Source: Loxodes magnus (Eukaryota > Ciliophora > Karyorelictea > Loxodida > Loxodidae). Taken from it: DNA of 64,000 nucleotides. The DNA lies in the NCBI GenBank assembly GCA_946699065.1, contig CAMPDV010001028.1:81916-145915 (forward strand), read 5' to 3'. Each line of letters starts with the position of its first letter. Within the stretch, counting starts at the first letter, position 1. The notes beneath the pieces are model-generated. The model searched no databases. It saw nothing but the letters and a program-made list of their open reading frames with translations, and had not been told where the DNA came from. Shown piece after piece: positions 49,402-61,759 of the stretch. The position numbers and the translations under genes were made by a program.

Positions 49402-52400
49402 ATGGAAATGAGAATATTAATATTTTGCTTTATTGGGTATGTTGCTATGTCGTAATCTGTTGGTGTTCTCTATAGTGAGAAGAGTAATAGAGAATTATAG
49501 AAGTCAGTGGTTTAGTCTCTTTAGTAGAAGTATTAGATGGAAGTGAGATAGCGAAGCATCTTCAGTTAATATGAGATTGACTCAGTCATTCGTAGTATTA
49601 ATAGAAAGCCTCGCATAGATATGCTTGTAGATGTCACGTAAAACAAAATATTCACTTTTTGGATTTCGAAATTCTGTAATGAGAGCTAAATAATTCACCT
49701 CATAGTTGGCTAGCAAAACTAACTTACCGTGGGAAATTTTTCCGTCTTTACTGATCCAGATGAAAAGGAGGAAATAGAAGCTACTATAATCCTTCTTCAC
49801 TATTTTAACTGAAGAAGAATAGGAATTTTCCAAGGCATCAAGCCACATTTTTCCTCGAACTTGTTTTTTCAAGATGATCAAATATATCTGATTGATAGGT
49901 TGCTAATACCTTAAATTGCTAACGCGAAAGAAAAAAATTTATTTTACAGTGAAGTATTAAAATCCCAAGGATTGAGCATTTTCGTCTTCTAAGCTGAAGA
50001 AAATAACCTAGAAAAGCTAGTAGAAATAACAGATATGTTGAGTTTGAATACTAGAGGCTTTCAATGAATTTTCACTCAAAATGCATTTATTGAAACCTAT
50101 AAATAGCTCCTCTATGAGAAAAATCAACGCTAAGGAATTATTTTTATTTCCTTAGGTCGATACTCTTCAAAAGAATAGGTGTAAGTGAGATGACTAGAGT
50201 ATGCTTTAGATATCATAATTCAAATTCAATCAAATTATAGTAAAAACGCAGATATTTAGATGCTTCTGTAGAATGAAGTTAGGAAAGAGAGCTTGTTTAA
50301 GATTTATAATTCACAGGAAAACGAGATTAAGGAAGTGGGTAGTATTTATTTAAATAATAGAACTATCGAATGAACTTAAGAAGTTATTTTCCTCGGATAA
50401 ATGAAAACACCTCCTTTTGATAAGGTCACAATCGAAATTTCATATTCGTCAAATTATACAAACGTGGATGGTTCGGTAGCAATATCACAGATTGATGTCA
50501 TTCGTGGAGCAGAGCTTGCCATTCTTGAAATAAATCGGAAGAAAGACATTTTGTAGAATTTCATACTGAAAGGAAATGGATATGGAGTTGGAGCTACTAT
50601 ATGAAACCCTGATTATGCTGAGTAGTAATTCTAAAAATAGAAAGAATTCTACGGAGTTGGAATGCTAAGTCCTTATACATCCTCAATGACTTCAAACTGA
50701 CTATTATTTTTATACTCCCACGATTTTTATATTCCTGTCGTTGGAGCAGTTACAACTAACGCAGCTCTTTCAAACAAAACAAAATTTCCTACTTTTGTAA
50801 GAACAATCTACTCAGATTCTTATATGTCTTAACTATAAATAAGATTAATGCAAATCTACAAGTGGAAGAAAATAGCTATTCTATACTCAAGTAACAAATG
50901 AGCGTCAGATCTTGGAATGAGCATAGTGAAAGAAGCTTAGGCTTTGGGGATAGAAGTAGCTAACCCTGAAAATTTAAGGCAATATTAGTTGAGTTAGTAA
51001 GAAGCTAAAGAAGAGAACTGAAAACCTTAGGTAAAGGCTTTTCAAGAAAGTAAAGCGAGAATTTGAATATGTGTCTGCTTTCAGTATGATGCTTATTCAT
51101 TTATTTTCCCTTATTTATATGATTTAGGAGCTAGAGCTGGGGACTGAGTATGATTAGCAAACGAGTGATTTGTCTCCTAATGAATATAACAGGCCAATAC
51201 AAACTTAAACTGGACTAAAAGTCTAGAAGTAATAAAGGGAGCTTTATCATACACCCCTTCTTCTTATAGAGGAGAGTATGGAGAATATGTTAAAAAAGAG
51301 CACCAAAAAGTATTTGGAAATGCTCCTTACTGGTTGACATGCTTTAACTATGACGCTGCTCTTTTACTAGGAACTGCTATAAATTATTAAATAGAGCAAG
51401 GACTGGACTATCTAGATTTCCAGAATACGAACAACGCCTTAAGGACTATAAAAATATATGGATGCTAAGGAAAAGTTCAGATAGAAAAGAATTCAAACGA
51501 TCCAGATCTTAAAGTTTATGACATAATAAACATAAGAAATGACAACGAAAATAAAACTTGAAAAGATTAGAAGATTGGAACATTCTGTGCTACATGTCCT
51601 ATTATACTTGAACTTGACAATTAAATAATATGGGGAGATGGAACTACGGTAATTCCTAAAGACTATATAGAAGACATAGATTGTCCTTTTAGAAAGAGAG
51701 AAATAAAAATTTTCCAAAAAGGAGAAGATTTAGTTTATATAATATACTCCTCTTGAATGTTTCTATCAGGTGTTATACTAATAATAAGCTATATGATTTG
51801 GAGAAAGTTGGAAATAGAATAGATAAAAGAAACTAAATAAATGACATTTACCGATGGACTATTTTTTATCCTATTTTTTGTGTAGCAATGCTAATTTCTT
51901 TCAGTCGGACCAAGTTTGTCATTTGTTAGCGAAGACTTATGAAATTTAATTCAGATTCTTAAGTTAGATATTTATTAGCTGCCTTATTTATAGTCTATAT
52001 AGTTCAAGCAGGTATTTGTCTTTATACTTTTCATTTCTATTTCGTGATGCTTAATGTTGATCTATATATTTCTAAGATTGGAAGAAAAGATGAACTAATG
52101 GGCTATACACTGAGCAACTTCAGCTGCATTTTATTTGCTACCTATCATTGGCTAGGTGAGCATAGTTCCTGTTCTCTATACATTAGGGGAAGTGTATAGA
52201 TGTTTTGACGTGGTAGATTTTGATAAGAACGGAAGTTTGAAGTACAATGAAAGCATATTAGAAAAAGACTGCTACATACGATGTTGGTAGGATAAGCACT
52301 TAAAGTACTTAATTTCTGGAACAATTTGCTTGTTTTTCTATTTGACTTCAATTTGTTTTTTTAATCCATTTCTACAATATATTTGATAAGAAACAGTGAT

Positions 52401-53163
52401 TAGACAATCTGTAGGATATATAACCCTTCAAAACCTTTTCTAGATATTTGCCACGTTGCTATACTAGTCATTGATTCATTCTGACTAAGAAACTCACTCA
52501 ATAGTATACACTATAGTATTCACTCTGTTCTCTATAATATCATGGAAGCTGAGACCCTATAACTATGGAAGATTAAACTGCCTTCATGTAGGTGGTTCTT
52601 GTTTAATAATCTGATCAAGTTTTGTCTCAACTCTGAGTATAAATACCGATTAGATAGACAAGCTAGTTTTGATTCTGCTATTGTTCTTAGGCTGAATTGT
52701 CATTTTAGTCATCACTTTGTTCATTCTATACAAATATTTCCCCAAATACCTATTTAGAAAGGCTAAAGACTATACTCCTTGGTTTAGATTCGCATTTCGA
52801 CTATCAGTGAATGTTAATATCTTAAAGGACTTTCTGAAAATGCAAACTTACTAGAAAATTTCCATTTCCTAACCTGAAGCTAAGGACTCAAACTCCCATG
52901 AGTAAGAAATTGTGTCCTAGAAGTTAGAAAAGAGCTAGGAACAAATAGCAACCAGTATGCTATTCGTGAACAGAGCTAACTTATAAAAAGGAATTGAGAC
53001 AAGTCATTAAAACAACAGGCTAAACATGAGTTAAAACATAATAAATGAAAACCAAGTTAAATAGTAAGTAAGCTTATACAGATCTTTCACTATAGTGGAT
53101 ATACAAGATGGACATAACCAAAAAACCTTTAAGACTACAAGCGTTAAACAGATGTCTCTGTGA
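49402..53163 (+). CDS. receptor with two tandem Venus-flytrap domains and 7-8 membrane helices (class C GPCR-like)
   Basis: One unbroken frame of 1253 codons to a TGA at 53,161. Residues 1-18 (MEMRILIFCFIGYVAMSQ) form a signal peptide. Two ANF-receptor-type ligand-binding domains follow: the first about 20-335 with the hallmark YFNWRRIGIF (about residue 133), the second about 345-750 with IYKWKKIAILYSS (about 481), a Tyr-Asp-Ala segment and a closing Gly-Lys-Val strand. After a short linker containing CATCP come 7-8 hydrophobic helices (about 778-1115) and a hydrophilic C-terminal tail of about 140 residues rich in Gln/Ser. This is the architecture of GABA-B/metabotropic-type receptors, except that the ectodomain is doubled and the Cys-rich domain is reduced to a few cysteines. 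Likely a plasma- or ciliary-membrane chemoreceptor; the ligand cannot be guessed. TGA codes Trp many times here. A decayed partial copy lies at 36.4-36.9 kb. The end could lie slightly further, since the frame stays open. Confidence 0.85.
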
Positions 53164-53439
53164 TCTGAACATAACACCAAGATAAACTTAAACTGTTAAG
53201 TTAAATATTTCTACCTAATAAATTAGTTACTTTTAAGCTTTAAATTTAATAAATATATCCTGCATTCTAGCCAAGCTAGATATAGTAAATAGACAAGCAA
53301 ACATACTTCAAAGCTAAAATTAATAAGAAAGAAAGCTAATATTTCAATACCTTTCTTTATATTGTTTGCTAAGATTAAAAAAACTGAGACTAACTTAAAT
53401 AAAAGACAAGCAGTTAGATAGTTTAAAAATGACATATAT

Positions 53440-56400
53440 ATGAGGAGATTTTGAAGGTATGTAATCCTAGGTTTTGAATTAATTCATTTAAGCTAAGAAA
53501 GAAAGTTTGTTAATAAGGATTTTCCTCGATCTAGCGGGAAAATAATTTAAAAGTAGTATAGTTCTACTGATAAAACCAACTTTTATAGTTTAGGAGACAA
53601 AAAAGTTAATTTTAGCAATTAACATCATTGATTTTATATCTCACCAAGCAAGGAATTTTTTCTTTAGCTCAATCAGCAGAAATGTCTTCCATCATTAGCA
53701 AGATAAAATAAATTTAAGAGCTACTAAATACAGAGAAGTTCCATAATAATGAATCCGCATATTAAATAAAATTTTCTTGGATTCGATAAATTTATTATTG
53801 AGACTTATCCTTTAAAGCTAGGCATATAAAAATAATTAATTTATCTGCTATAAAATCTGAATAGCCAGTTTCAAGACGAAAATAATTATTCTAGTTATGC
53901 ATAAATTGCTAGAAACGAAAAAATTTTGATTTTTCATTAAGCAAATAAAAAAACCTTTAAATAAGTTAAAACTTTTTGGTGTATAGATTTGCCTTCCCAG
54001 CTAGATGTCAAACTATCTATCATTTTACCTGGTCAAGTTTCTAATATGTTTATATTTAGCTTCATTATAAATTGCAGTCCTTCTTTTTATAACCTAATTT
54101 ATTGGTATATTTTTATACATCTTTATTTATGAAAAATAAAAAGGCCCTCATTCTAAACCTTTATCATCTTTTTATCTTTATGTTGTTTCTCTTTCTCTCA
54201 TGATTAACTATTTTCCTTTATCTTCTATTTCCTAGAGAGTTTAGAAACAGATATATGTATACTAATAATATCTTTTTTAAGAGTTCAACGTAGGTTTTTT
54301 ATCTCTCCTTATCTACTTATAGTGTGATGTTTTAAAGTAATGATAATAGAAAAAAATTAAGCGTTTAGACGTAAGAAGCTTTAAAAGAGGACAATTAGTT
54401 AAATGCTTAAAATAGCAGAGGAATATCATTTTATAGATATCTCGAAATTTCTTTTTCTGTGATTTTTATGAAATGCTCGTAGGATGAAAAAAGTAATTTA
54501 GATAGTAAAGATATCTTTCTTTAAGCAACCTCTCATGATAAAGAAGCTCGATTCTAGATACTATACTATTAATCTGGCTTCTGGTCCAGCATATTTTCCC
54601 CCATTTGCTTAACTACTAATTAAAGCTATTAGTTGTTATATGAATAGAATGATATATCAAAGTTCTAGGAATTCACGATTTAATCTATAAGATATTCTGT
54701 TATTCTATTTTATCCTTGTGGATACTTTATTCAGAATCAAAATTAGTATAAACCCTTTATACTTCATTAATGCTATAGCATTTTATAATTCCCTGACTAG
54801 ATTTATTATATCAAATATTTCTTTCTTCTATCCAAAATCTAGCAACTAAGACATTATGCTAAATATTAACTAGTGCTTCTATATGATGACTCTATTTAAA
54901 GGGATATTAACTAACTTATTTTTAAAATGGTATTTCGACAATTTATAGCTAAATCATGTTTATGTCTCTTTATTAAATTTGCTTGCTTCATTAAATCAAA
55001 TTTCGATCAGTGCATCTAGATTGTTTATCTACTTTATCTTATTACTAAGTGAGTTGATCTTTTAGATTACTCTTATCTATCTTGACCTTCATTAGTCTTC
55101 AAATCTAGTTTTTAAGCCTTTTCTGTCTATGATCAACTTTTTTCCTCATATATTAAGCTTTATCCCTTAGATTGCCTGATTATAAGAATTGAGCTTATCT
55201 GAAGTGTTATCTAAAGCAATTTTTATCTTCTGAAGGTATCATAAATAGATTGTTCTTATCTTAATAAAAGGAAAACACTTAGTACTGTGTGAGTCATAAG
55301 TTGACTGATTATGTATACCATCCTAAGATGAAATACTAGTATATGAGAAAAGGTTAAACGCTTACTTTGCTTAGAATTGAATAAATAAAAAGAGCTCATG
55401 GTAATAAACCTATAACTAAGACAAGCATGGCAAAGGAGTAAAACTAATAGACATATAAGAGCGAAAAAAGTGTCAAGAGAACTGAAAGTTATCCACCTTT
55501 ATACAGAAAGAAGAAATTACAATCACTTTGATAAAAATTTAATTTAACTAGTAAGAAGCAAAATGAAATGCAGTGTTGATGGTAATAAAGATAGCTTTAT
55601 ATAAGTTCTATATTCGTTCTTTCGAAGTAAACTTCAGAGGTTATAATAGATACTTAATTAACGATAATAGAGCTTTCTCTATTTAGATATAGAGGTTAGT
55701 GTAGAATAATATGATTAGGTATTTTAAATATGATAGATAGGCTCTATGGGAGATTTAAAAATTTTATAGTAGTTCTTTCTCTTTATTTAGAGAAGCTGAT
55801 GAGCAATCAATAAAAGAAGACACTAAAGAGAAGCAAATTAAGAAGAAATTAAATGGAGATACTCATATTATCAAGTTATGCTATAGAATCAGAGAATCTA
55901 AGCATGATAAGTTGTTTTCAGGTAATATGGCTTATATATAACCTCTTTGATTTATTAATAGAAGTTCTAAATATTTTCCCATTATTCATATTAAAGAGCT
56001 TCAAAATCAGGTTTAATAAGTAAAGCTATTTTTACATATATTCAAGATAGAATTTTCAAGGATTACTATCTCTTTGTCTTGAAAGCAATTTATACTAAAT
56101 TCATGATATTCAGGCAATTGCTTTCACAAACTGATAAGTAAGTAAGTCATAAATCAGAAAGGTACACAGTTTAAATAACTAAGCCAGTTGAGGATATTTT
56201 TTCGATTTACACTTTAACTTGTAAATGCATTGAATAGAAGGTATTATTAAGCAAACCTATAAATAAACCAATATATGCTAATATAGGTAAGGACATTTCT
56301 ATCAATATGTTTAAATCTAATAAACGTAGACTGAGTCACTACAAATGCCTTTCTTTTACTACATATCAATTTAGTCTTTTTATGAAATTTATGTTAAGGA

Positions 56401-57466
56401 TTTTTTATCTAATTTACCTGACTCGGTTATTTCGAGTTTAAATGTAAACTATATTAGACTGATGCTAAGGAAATTTAAAATATTAGATTACTTACTAAAG
56501 TGAATAGATAAAAAAGGTAAGCTTAATATGGATAAATAATTGTATATTTTGCCTGTATATCTTTAAGCAAAATCCATGGTAGCATAACAAGATAAGTGGG
56601 TAATCTTCACTAGAAATGACTTGACTAAATATTTAATCATTCTCATTTATAAACTCAAGAAGGCATAAAATCTACTTTCTACTAACTTCTTTTACTAAAA
56701 TGTTGAACTTTAACAGTGGAGTAGTAATAGAAATTAGGAAAGAAGTAATGAGTTTTTGAACTATTTTCTTATAGTCTTAAATCAAAAAAATCTAGTTAAC
56801 TTTACTCATTTAAATCTGACACTAAATGAAGTTGAAATACATTTCTAGCTAATACCTAAACTATTAATCTAAATAATAAAAGTGAAGACTGTTTAAAATT
56901 AAAATATATGGGTTATGTACATGCAATACTTATTGCGTTATCCACTCTTACTCAATGCTTTGCACAACTTTTGAAAAAAAAGAACAAATCGAAATTTTTT
57001 TATGATTCGTTCTAATTATAGTTTGTTTATATACATTGACTAAGAAGCTAAAATTTGTTTTTCTATTATTTTATATGATTAACTTACTAGAGATCTTTGT
57101 CAATCATACCTAGCCATTTATCGTTTCGTTTACTAAGTTTGTAGATAATAAACGATGCTGCTAAAGTATTTAATCCTTCTGATTTATGATAATTATCTAA
57201 TTTTAATACTTCTATTTTGGAACCTTAGGGGTTTATTTTCTTGCAAGTGTTTTTTTAATGAGAAGCTATTATTACATCTATTAATTTTATACTCAGCAAG
57301 GAAATATTTTGATAAGACTGTATATAAATCTACTATTAAAGGCTACTACCTCTCATCTGAAAATGAATATAGACATCTAAGTGAAGGATTGAAAGAATAA
57401 CTTTCTAAGAGCATTTTATTATTTTATTAATTACTCATCAATTTCTTAGACAGGCATATCAATTGA
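53440..57466 (+). CDS. large multi-pass membrane protein, unidentified
   Basis: Plausible start at the ATG 53,440 (MRRFWRYVILGFELIHLS), in the same frame as the receptor upstream; another good ATG is at 53,749 (MNPHIKQNFLGFDKF). About 1340 codons. A hydrophilic N-terminal region is followed by many hydrophobic helices (for example LLFYFILVDTLF, LFIYFILLLSELIFQITLIY), then a long soluble region (DWLCIPSQDEILVYEKRLNA, GYNRYLINDNRAF, LNGDTHIIKLCYRIRESK) and a partly hydrophobic C-terminus. Two slips, each missing one base in a T5 run (56,029-56,033 and 56,377-56,381), join the three frames. The reading ends at the TGA 57,464; a TAA at 57,398 is read as Gln. Function unknown; being 280 bases downstream of the receptor on the same strand, it might be a partner, but that is only a guess. 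Confidence 0.65.
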
Positions 57467-57539
57467 AATTTATAAATTTATTATATGAAATAAAGAATTT
57501 TAAGTATATAAATGTTTAATTGAAATTAATTTGTCGCTT

Positions 57540-60194
57540 TCAAACTTTTTTCCCCATTTCCCATTCTTCAACTTTTGTTTTTCCTTTTCTACTTATTACA
57601 GTAATTTAACCATGCATCTTATCTTCTACCCAAGTTCCTTGTCACTTTTTTCCTTTATAATCTAGTACACCAATTCCATGCTTTTTTTTATCCAATATTT
57701 CTCCTTCATAAAATTCTTTGGATTTATAAGTTATAACTCCTTTTCCTTACATTTTCCCCTAATTCATTTATACTTAACTGAAAACAATTTTATCATTTAT
57801 CCAATTTCCTATTCCATGCTCTTTATCACCTAATCAGTTTCCATCATATTGGTCTCCATTTGCATATTTAAAAATTCCAATGCCTTATTTTAAACCTTCC
57901 ACGAATTCTCCTGTATAACTATCTCCATTTGAATATTGATAAATTCCTTATCCACAAAACTTTCCATCAAAAAATTATCCTTCATAAATATCTCCATTTG
58001 CATATTGTAACTTTCCTGTACCTTAATATTACCCATTTACAAATTTTCCTACATATTTATCTTAGTTGATGCATTAATATATTCCATCTCCGTTTTGCTT
58101 ATCGTTACTCCACAATCCTTCATAACTACTTCCACTGGCATACTAAATAAATCCCTTTCCTTGTCTCATATCGTTTTCAAACTATCCTCTAAATAAATCA
58201 CCATTACTATAAATATATATTCCTTCTCCTTATTTAATCTTATTAATCCAGTTGCCGTTATAAAAATCTCCATTTGAGTAAACAAACTCAACATAAGATT
58301 CTTAAACTCCATCATTTCATTTGCTTTCATATTTATCACCATTGTTAAAAGTATAAATCCCTTTTCCATGATTTTTATCATTGAATCATTCTCCTTCATA
58401 TGATTCTCCGTTGACATATTATATTATTCCATTTCCTTATCTAATACCATTTACGAAATTTCCAACATACTTATCTCCATTTTACCATTTAAAGGTACCA
58501 TCACCATTTTATTTATCCTCTTTTCATTCTCCTTCATATATATCTTTATTAGCATAGTAATAAGAGCCTGATCCTTATTTTTTCTCATCTTAAAATTATC
58601 CTTCATATTTATCTCCATTTTGATATTTATAGATGCCTTTACCATGCTTCATGATATCCAATAAATCTCCTTCATACGTTTCTCCATTAGCATATTAAAT
58701 TATTCCTTTATCTTGTTTAACTCCATTTATTCATTATCCCTTAAATTAATCTGCATTCTTATATTTGAGGATTCCTTATCCATGTTATTTGTCATTAAGC
58801 CATTCTCCTTCATATATTTCTCCCGCTTGATAATACAAAATTCCTTTACCTTACTTTAGTTCATCTATAAATTACCCTTCGTATTTATCCCCATTATTAA
58901 AATTATAAACTCCAAATCCACTTTTTTAATCATCTAACCATTCTCCATCGTATATATCATAATTAGCGTATTTAAACACTCCTTTTCCTTATTTTTTATC
59001 TTCATATCACTATCCTTCATATACTTCTCCGTTTTGGAAACTGTAGACTCCTGTTCCTTGCTTCCTATTATCAAATCATTCTCCTTCATACACATCTCAA
59101 TTAACGAACAGCATTTTTCCTTTTCCTTATTTTTTACCTTTTTCGAAATTACCTATATATTTATTTCCATTTCTTTGCTTTAAAGTTCCTAATCCATGCT
59201 GCTTATCCTCCTTTCACTCTCCTTCGTATATATCACCGTTAATAAAATTAAAAGTTCCTGCTCCCTATTTTTATCCATTTAAATACTACCCTTCATATAT
59301 TTCTCCGTTTTTATACTTATATACGCCCTTTCCGTATGGCTTTTCTTCTTATCATTCTCCCTCATATATATCTCCATTTTTAAACTTACAGAAGCCTTAT
59401 CCATTCTTCTAATTATTCATTAACTCTCCTTTATAAAATCCACCCACGCTATAGAAAATAATTCCTCAGTCTTTTTCAACTACTGGGCTTAAATTTTTAT
59501 TTTCCTCTTAACTTTTCTCGTTTTATGGATCTTGTTGTAAAAGGTTGTTTTTTCCCTTCTTTTTCAAGTTTTCCTAACTATCCCATTATTATAGTAATTT
59601 CAAAGATATATTCCATCATTAAGTTTTACTCATTTTCCATTTATTCTATCACTTTTTTATACTTCTTCTTCATTTTTTATGCTAATTCCTCTATAAGTTA
59701 TTTTGATATTTCGTCTTCCTTATTTTATATTTACTCATTTTCTTCAGATTGCAAACTAGATTAGCTTTGGAGTTTTTCCCTAACTTCTTATAATTTTTGC
59801 TCTGCTTGCTATAAAAATTTATTGCTCTAACCTCCCATTAGTTTGCTTATCGGTTGCATTATCTCTTGCATTACCTAAGTTTGCTTTTTCTCTATTTCTA
59901 TTTTTAAATTTTTTCACTTGGCTTTATAAGATTTCAAGGAGTTTAACCTATTCACTTTAAGACTTTTCAAAACTTTCTTCTAAACCCTTTTCACTTGAAG
60001 TAGCAACTTTCTACTCTAAGTTTTCCAACTAAAATTAATGATTCTACTTACACTCAGTAAAAGGACACTAAATAGTCTACTAATTTTAGAGATGCTCCTA
60101 GAAGCAACTTTAACAGATGAAATGCTCACATTAGAGTTAATAAGGAGTATCAAAAAATATTAGAGCAAAGACCACATTAATTAGTTTCAGACAT
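57540..60194 (-). CDS. RING finger, coiled-coil, long MORN-repeat protein 2
   Basis: Begins at the ATG 60,194 (Met-Ser-Glu-Thr-Asn-Gln-Cys-Gly-Leu-Cys) and ends on TGA at 57,542-57,540. N-terminal C3HC4 RING: CGLC, CEHFICQSCF, then Cys-Pro-Phe-Thr-Glu-Cys. Next a coiled coil (QFQLENLEQKVATSSEKGLE onward, plus an ELAQKMKKKYKKVIEQMEN helix), then about 27 MORN repeats (YEGEWKEDKQHGLGT type). TGA codes the Trp of the YEGEW core in many repeats and also ends the gene, which fixes the code. Three slips of one extra base, each at a six-base run (60,152-60,157; 59,909-59,914; 59,548-59,553), are needed to join RING, coil and MORN array. Probable cortex- or membrane-attached scaffold or ubiquitin ligase; paralogue of the 38.8 kb gene. 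Convergent with the membrane-protein gene, stops 73 bases apart. Confidence 0.83.
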
Positions 60195-60389
60195 TAAAGT
60201 AAATTATAAAGGTAAAATATTAATTATTTAGCCTATACATCATAAGCTACCACAATCATCAATTATTATATAACTTTCATTATCAATACTTTTGTATAAT
60301 TACTAAATAAACAAATAGCTTATCCTGCTTTTAGTATGCTTAAGCTTATCTAGTCAACTTAATTAAATTTGCTTCTGTTTTATTTTGTT

Positions 60390-61759
60390 TAAATTTAGAT
60401 GGCTTAGGTATAAAATTAAGGGGATAGAGTTTTGTTATTGTTAGTGTTTTAGATGGAATAAAGGGAAAAGAGATCTTTCATTTTGTTTTGCTTGATTCTA
60501 AAATAAATTAATTATATGGTAATTAATATTGCTTGGTAGGTATACTTTCTATAGAGGATTTAGTAAAAAAAATAAAAATGAAGATGAGATTTTTTCTCAA
60601 GGAAGTTGAACAAAACATCTTTTTAGGTAAAAGGCATTGCAAAGAAAGGTGAAAGTTAGCCTACAGATCTATTTCAATCAATATACAGGCTAAAAAAGGT
60701 AAAACTATCTTATTAACTTATCTAAAATGACTAAAACTTTCAACTTTTTTATCTTAAGAAACATCTTAAGTCCTTTATAAAAGCTATGTTTAGATTATAG
60801 AAAATAGGTATAGCTTATCTCCACTAAAATCTTAATTTCATTACTTTATTCCTTATTTTTCTAACCTTAAAGTATGAACATCTGGATTATTATATAACCC
60901 TATTAATAAAATTCAGGTTTATTTAAGAAAAATAATTTAGACATCTAAGCTAATTAAACGCTAATAAGGATCTCATGAGATATGCAAGAATTAAAGGTAA
61001 TAAGATTAAAGTTAGACTTAGGTATCACTATTTAGATCTAAACTTAAAGCTTCTCCTAGATATTTTCACATCATTTATTTATTTACTTTTAAAATAATTA
61101 TAAGCAAATTTTTTCGGTTCACACTCCTTTACTTTTAATATAAGATAACAGAAAATGCGAAATTAAATAAATTAAAGAAAAAAGGGGAAAAATTTGAACT
61201 TAGTGGAGTTTGATAATTGAGATCTACTTTAGATAGTAATTTTTATTTTATTGCCTGAAAAATAAACCTAAAAGATATAATACTTAATTAGCTTTAGTAT
61301 AAATAACCTAGTAAATAAGTGAATTTTACTCTCTAAGGTTTATATTTGAAATTTATAAAAAGTATATTTATGGTTCTTTGTATAATTTATGATAGAGAAG
61401 AGAAGAAAGCTAGTATTATAATAGACTAGAAAAATATTATGTTAGAAATGGAATTTTATATAAAGCAAAAAAGTATTAGAAAGAAGAATATGTAGAGGAA
61501 TAATATGAAGCATTGCTTACTTTTTCTAAAAAAGATTAGAAAAAATGACTTAAGAATCGAATCTTTTTAAAGTCATTTTAAATTTTACATACTCTATAGA
61601 TTATTAAATGAACATTTTAAGTTCTTAGACTATATCATTGAAATGTATTTAGTTTTAATTGAAAATATAGAGAAAGAATATAAAATTAACATTAAAAAAA
61701 GACAAGAAAAACAGTAGTTAAAGTAACTTAAAAACGTTAAACAACTTCTAGAAATATGA
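60390..61759 (+). CDS. divergent protein-kinase-like gene without catalytic signature (pseudokinase or pseudogene)
   Basis: From about 60,398 the frame follows the kinase fold: a hinge-like segment (QYCLVGILSIEDLVKKIK), a helix (FFLKEVEQNIFLGK), then AYRSISINIQAKKGKTILLT in place of the HRDxKxxN loop, Tyr-Leu-Lys in place of DFG, RYSLSPLKS near the APE region, and FSNLKVWTSGLLYN matching the Asp-Val-Trp-Ser-Gly helix. So the catalytic Asp, Lys and Asn and the DFG Asp are not conserved. The C-terminal part (61,372-61,759: YYVRNGILYKAKKYQKEEYV, then LLTFSKKDQKKWLKNRIF, ending in a Lys/Gln-rich coiled coil and TGA) lies in a different frame and looks well kept. A slip at a T5 run near 61,565 is needed. 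The glycine-rich loop and start codon are not identified. ULK-like ciliate kinases are the closest type I can suggest. Confidence 0.55.

Noticed and set aside
49582-49881. Minus-strand ORF of 99 codons
   Set aside because: Lies opposite the first ligand-binding domain of the receptor, whose plus-strand frame has the diagnostic motifs.
53164-53439. Receptor and downstream membrane protein as one fused protein
   Set aside because: Same frame and no obligate stop make it possible, but a shared frame has a one-in-three chance, the receptor tail ends at a credible TGA, and a new ATG follows. Kept as two genes, fusion noted as a finding.
56000-56400. Very short introns (10-15 bases, as in heterotrichs) explaining the frame changes
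   Set aside because: The GT...AG candidates tried had lengths that do not restore the frame, while one-base changes in T5 runs do so cleanly.
58166-58645. Met/Lys-rich minus-strand ORFs in the MORN region
   Set aside because: They are out-of-frame readings of the MORN repeats; the repeat itself encodes Tyr-Glu-Gly-Glu-Trp in the neighbouring frame.
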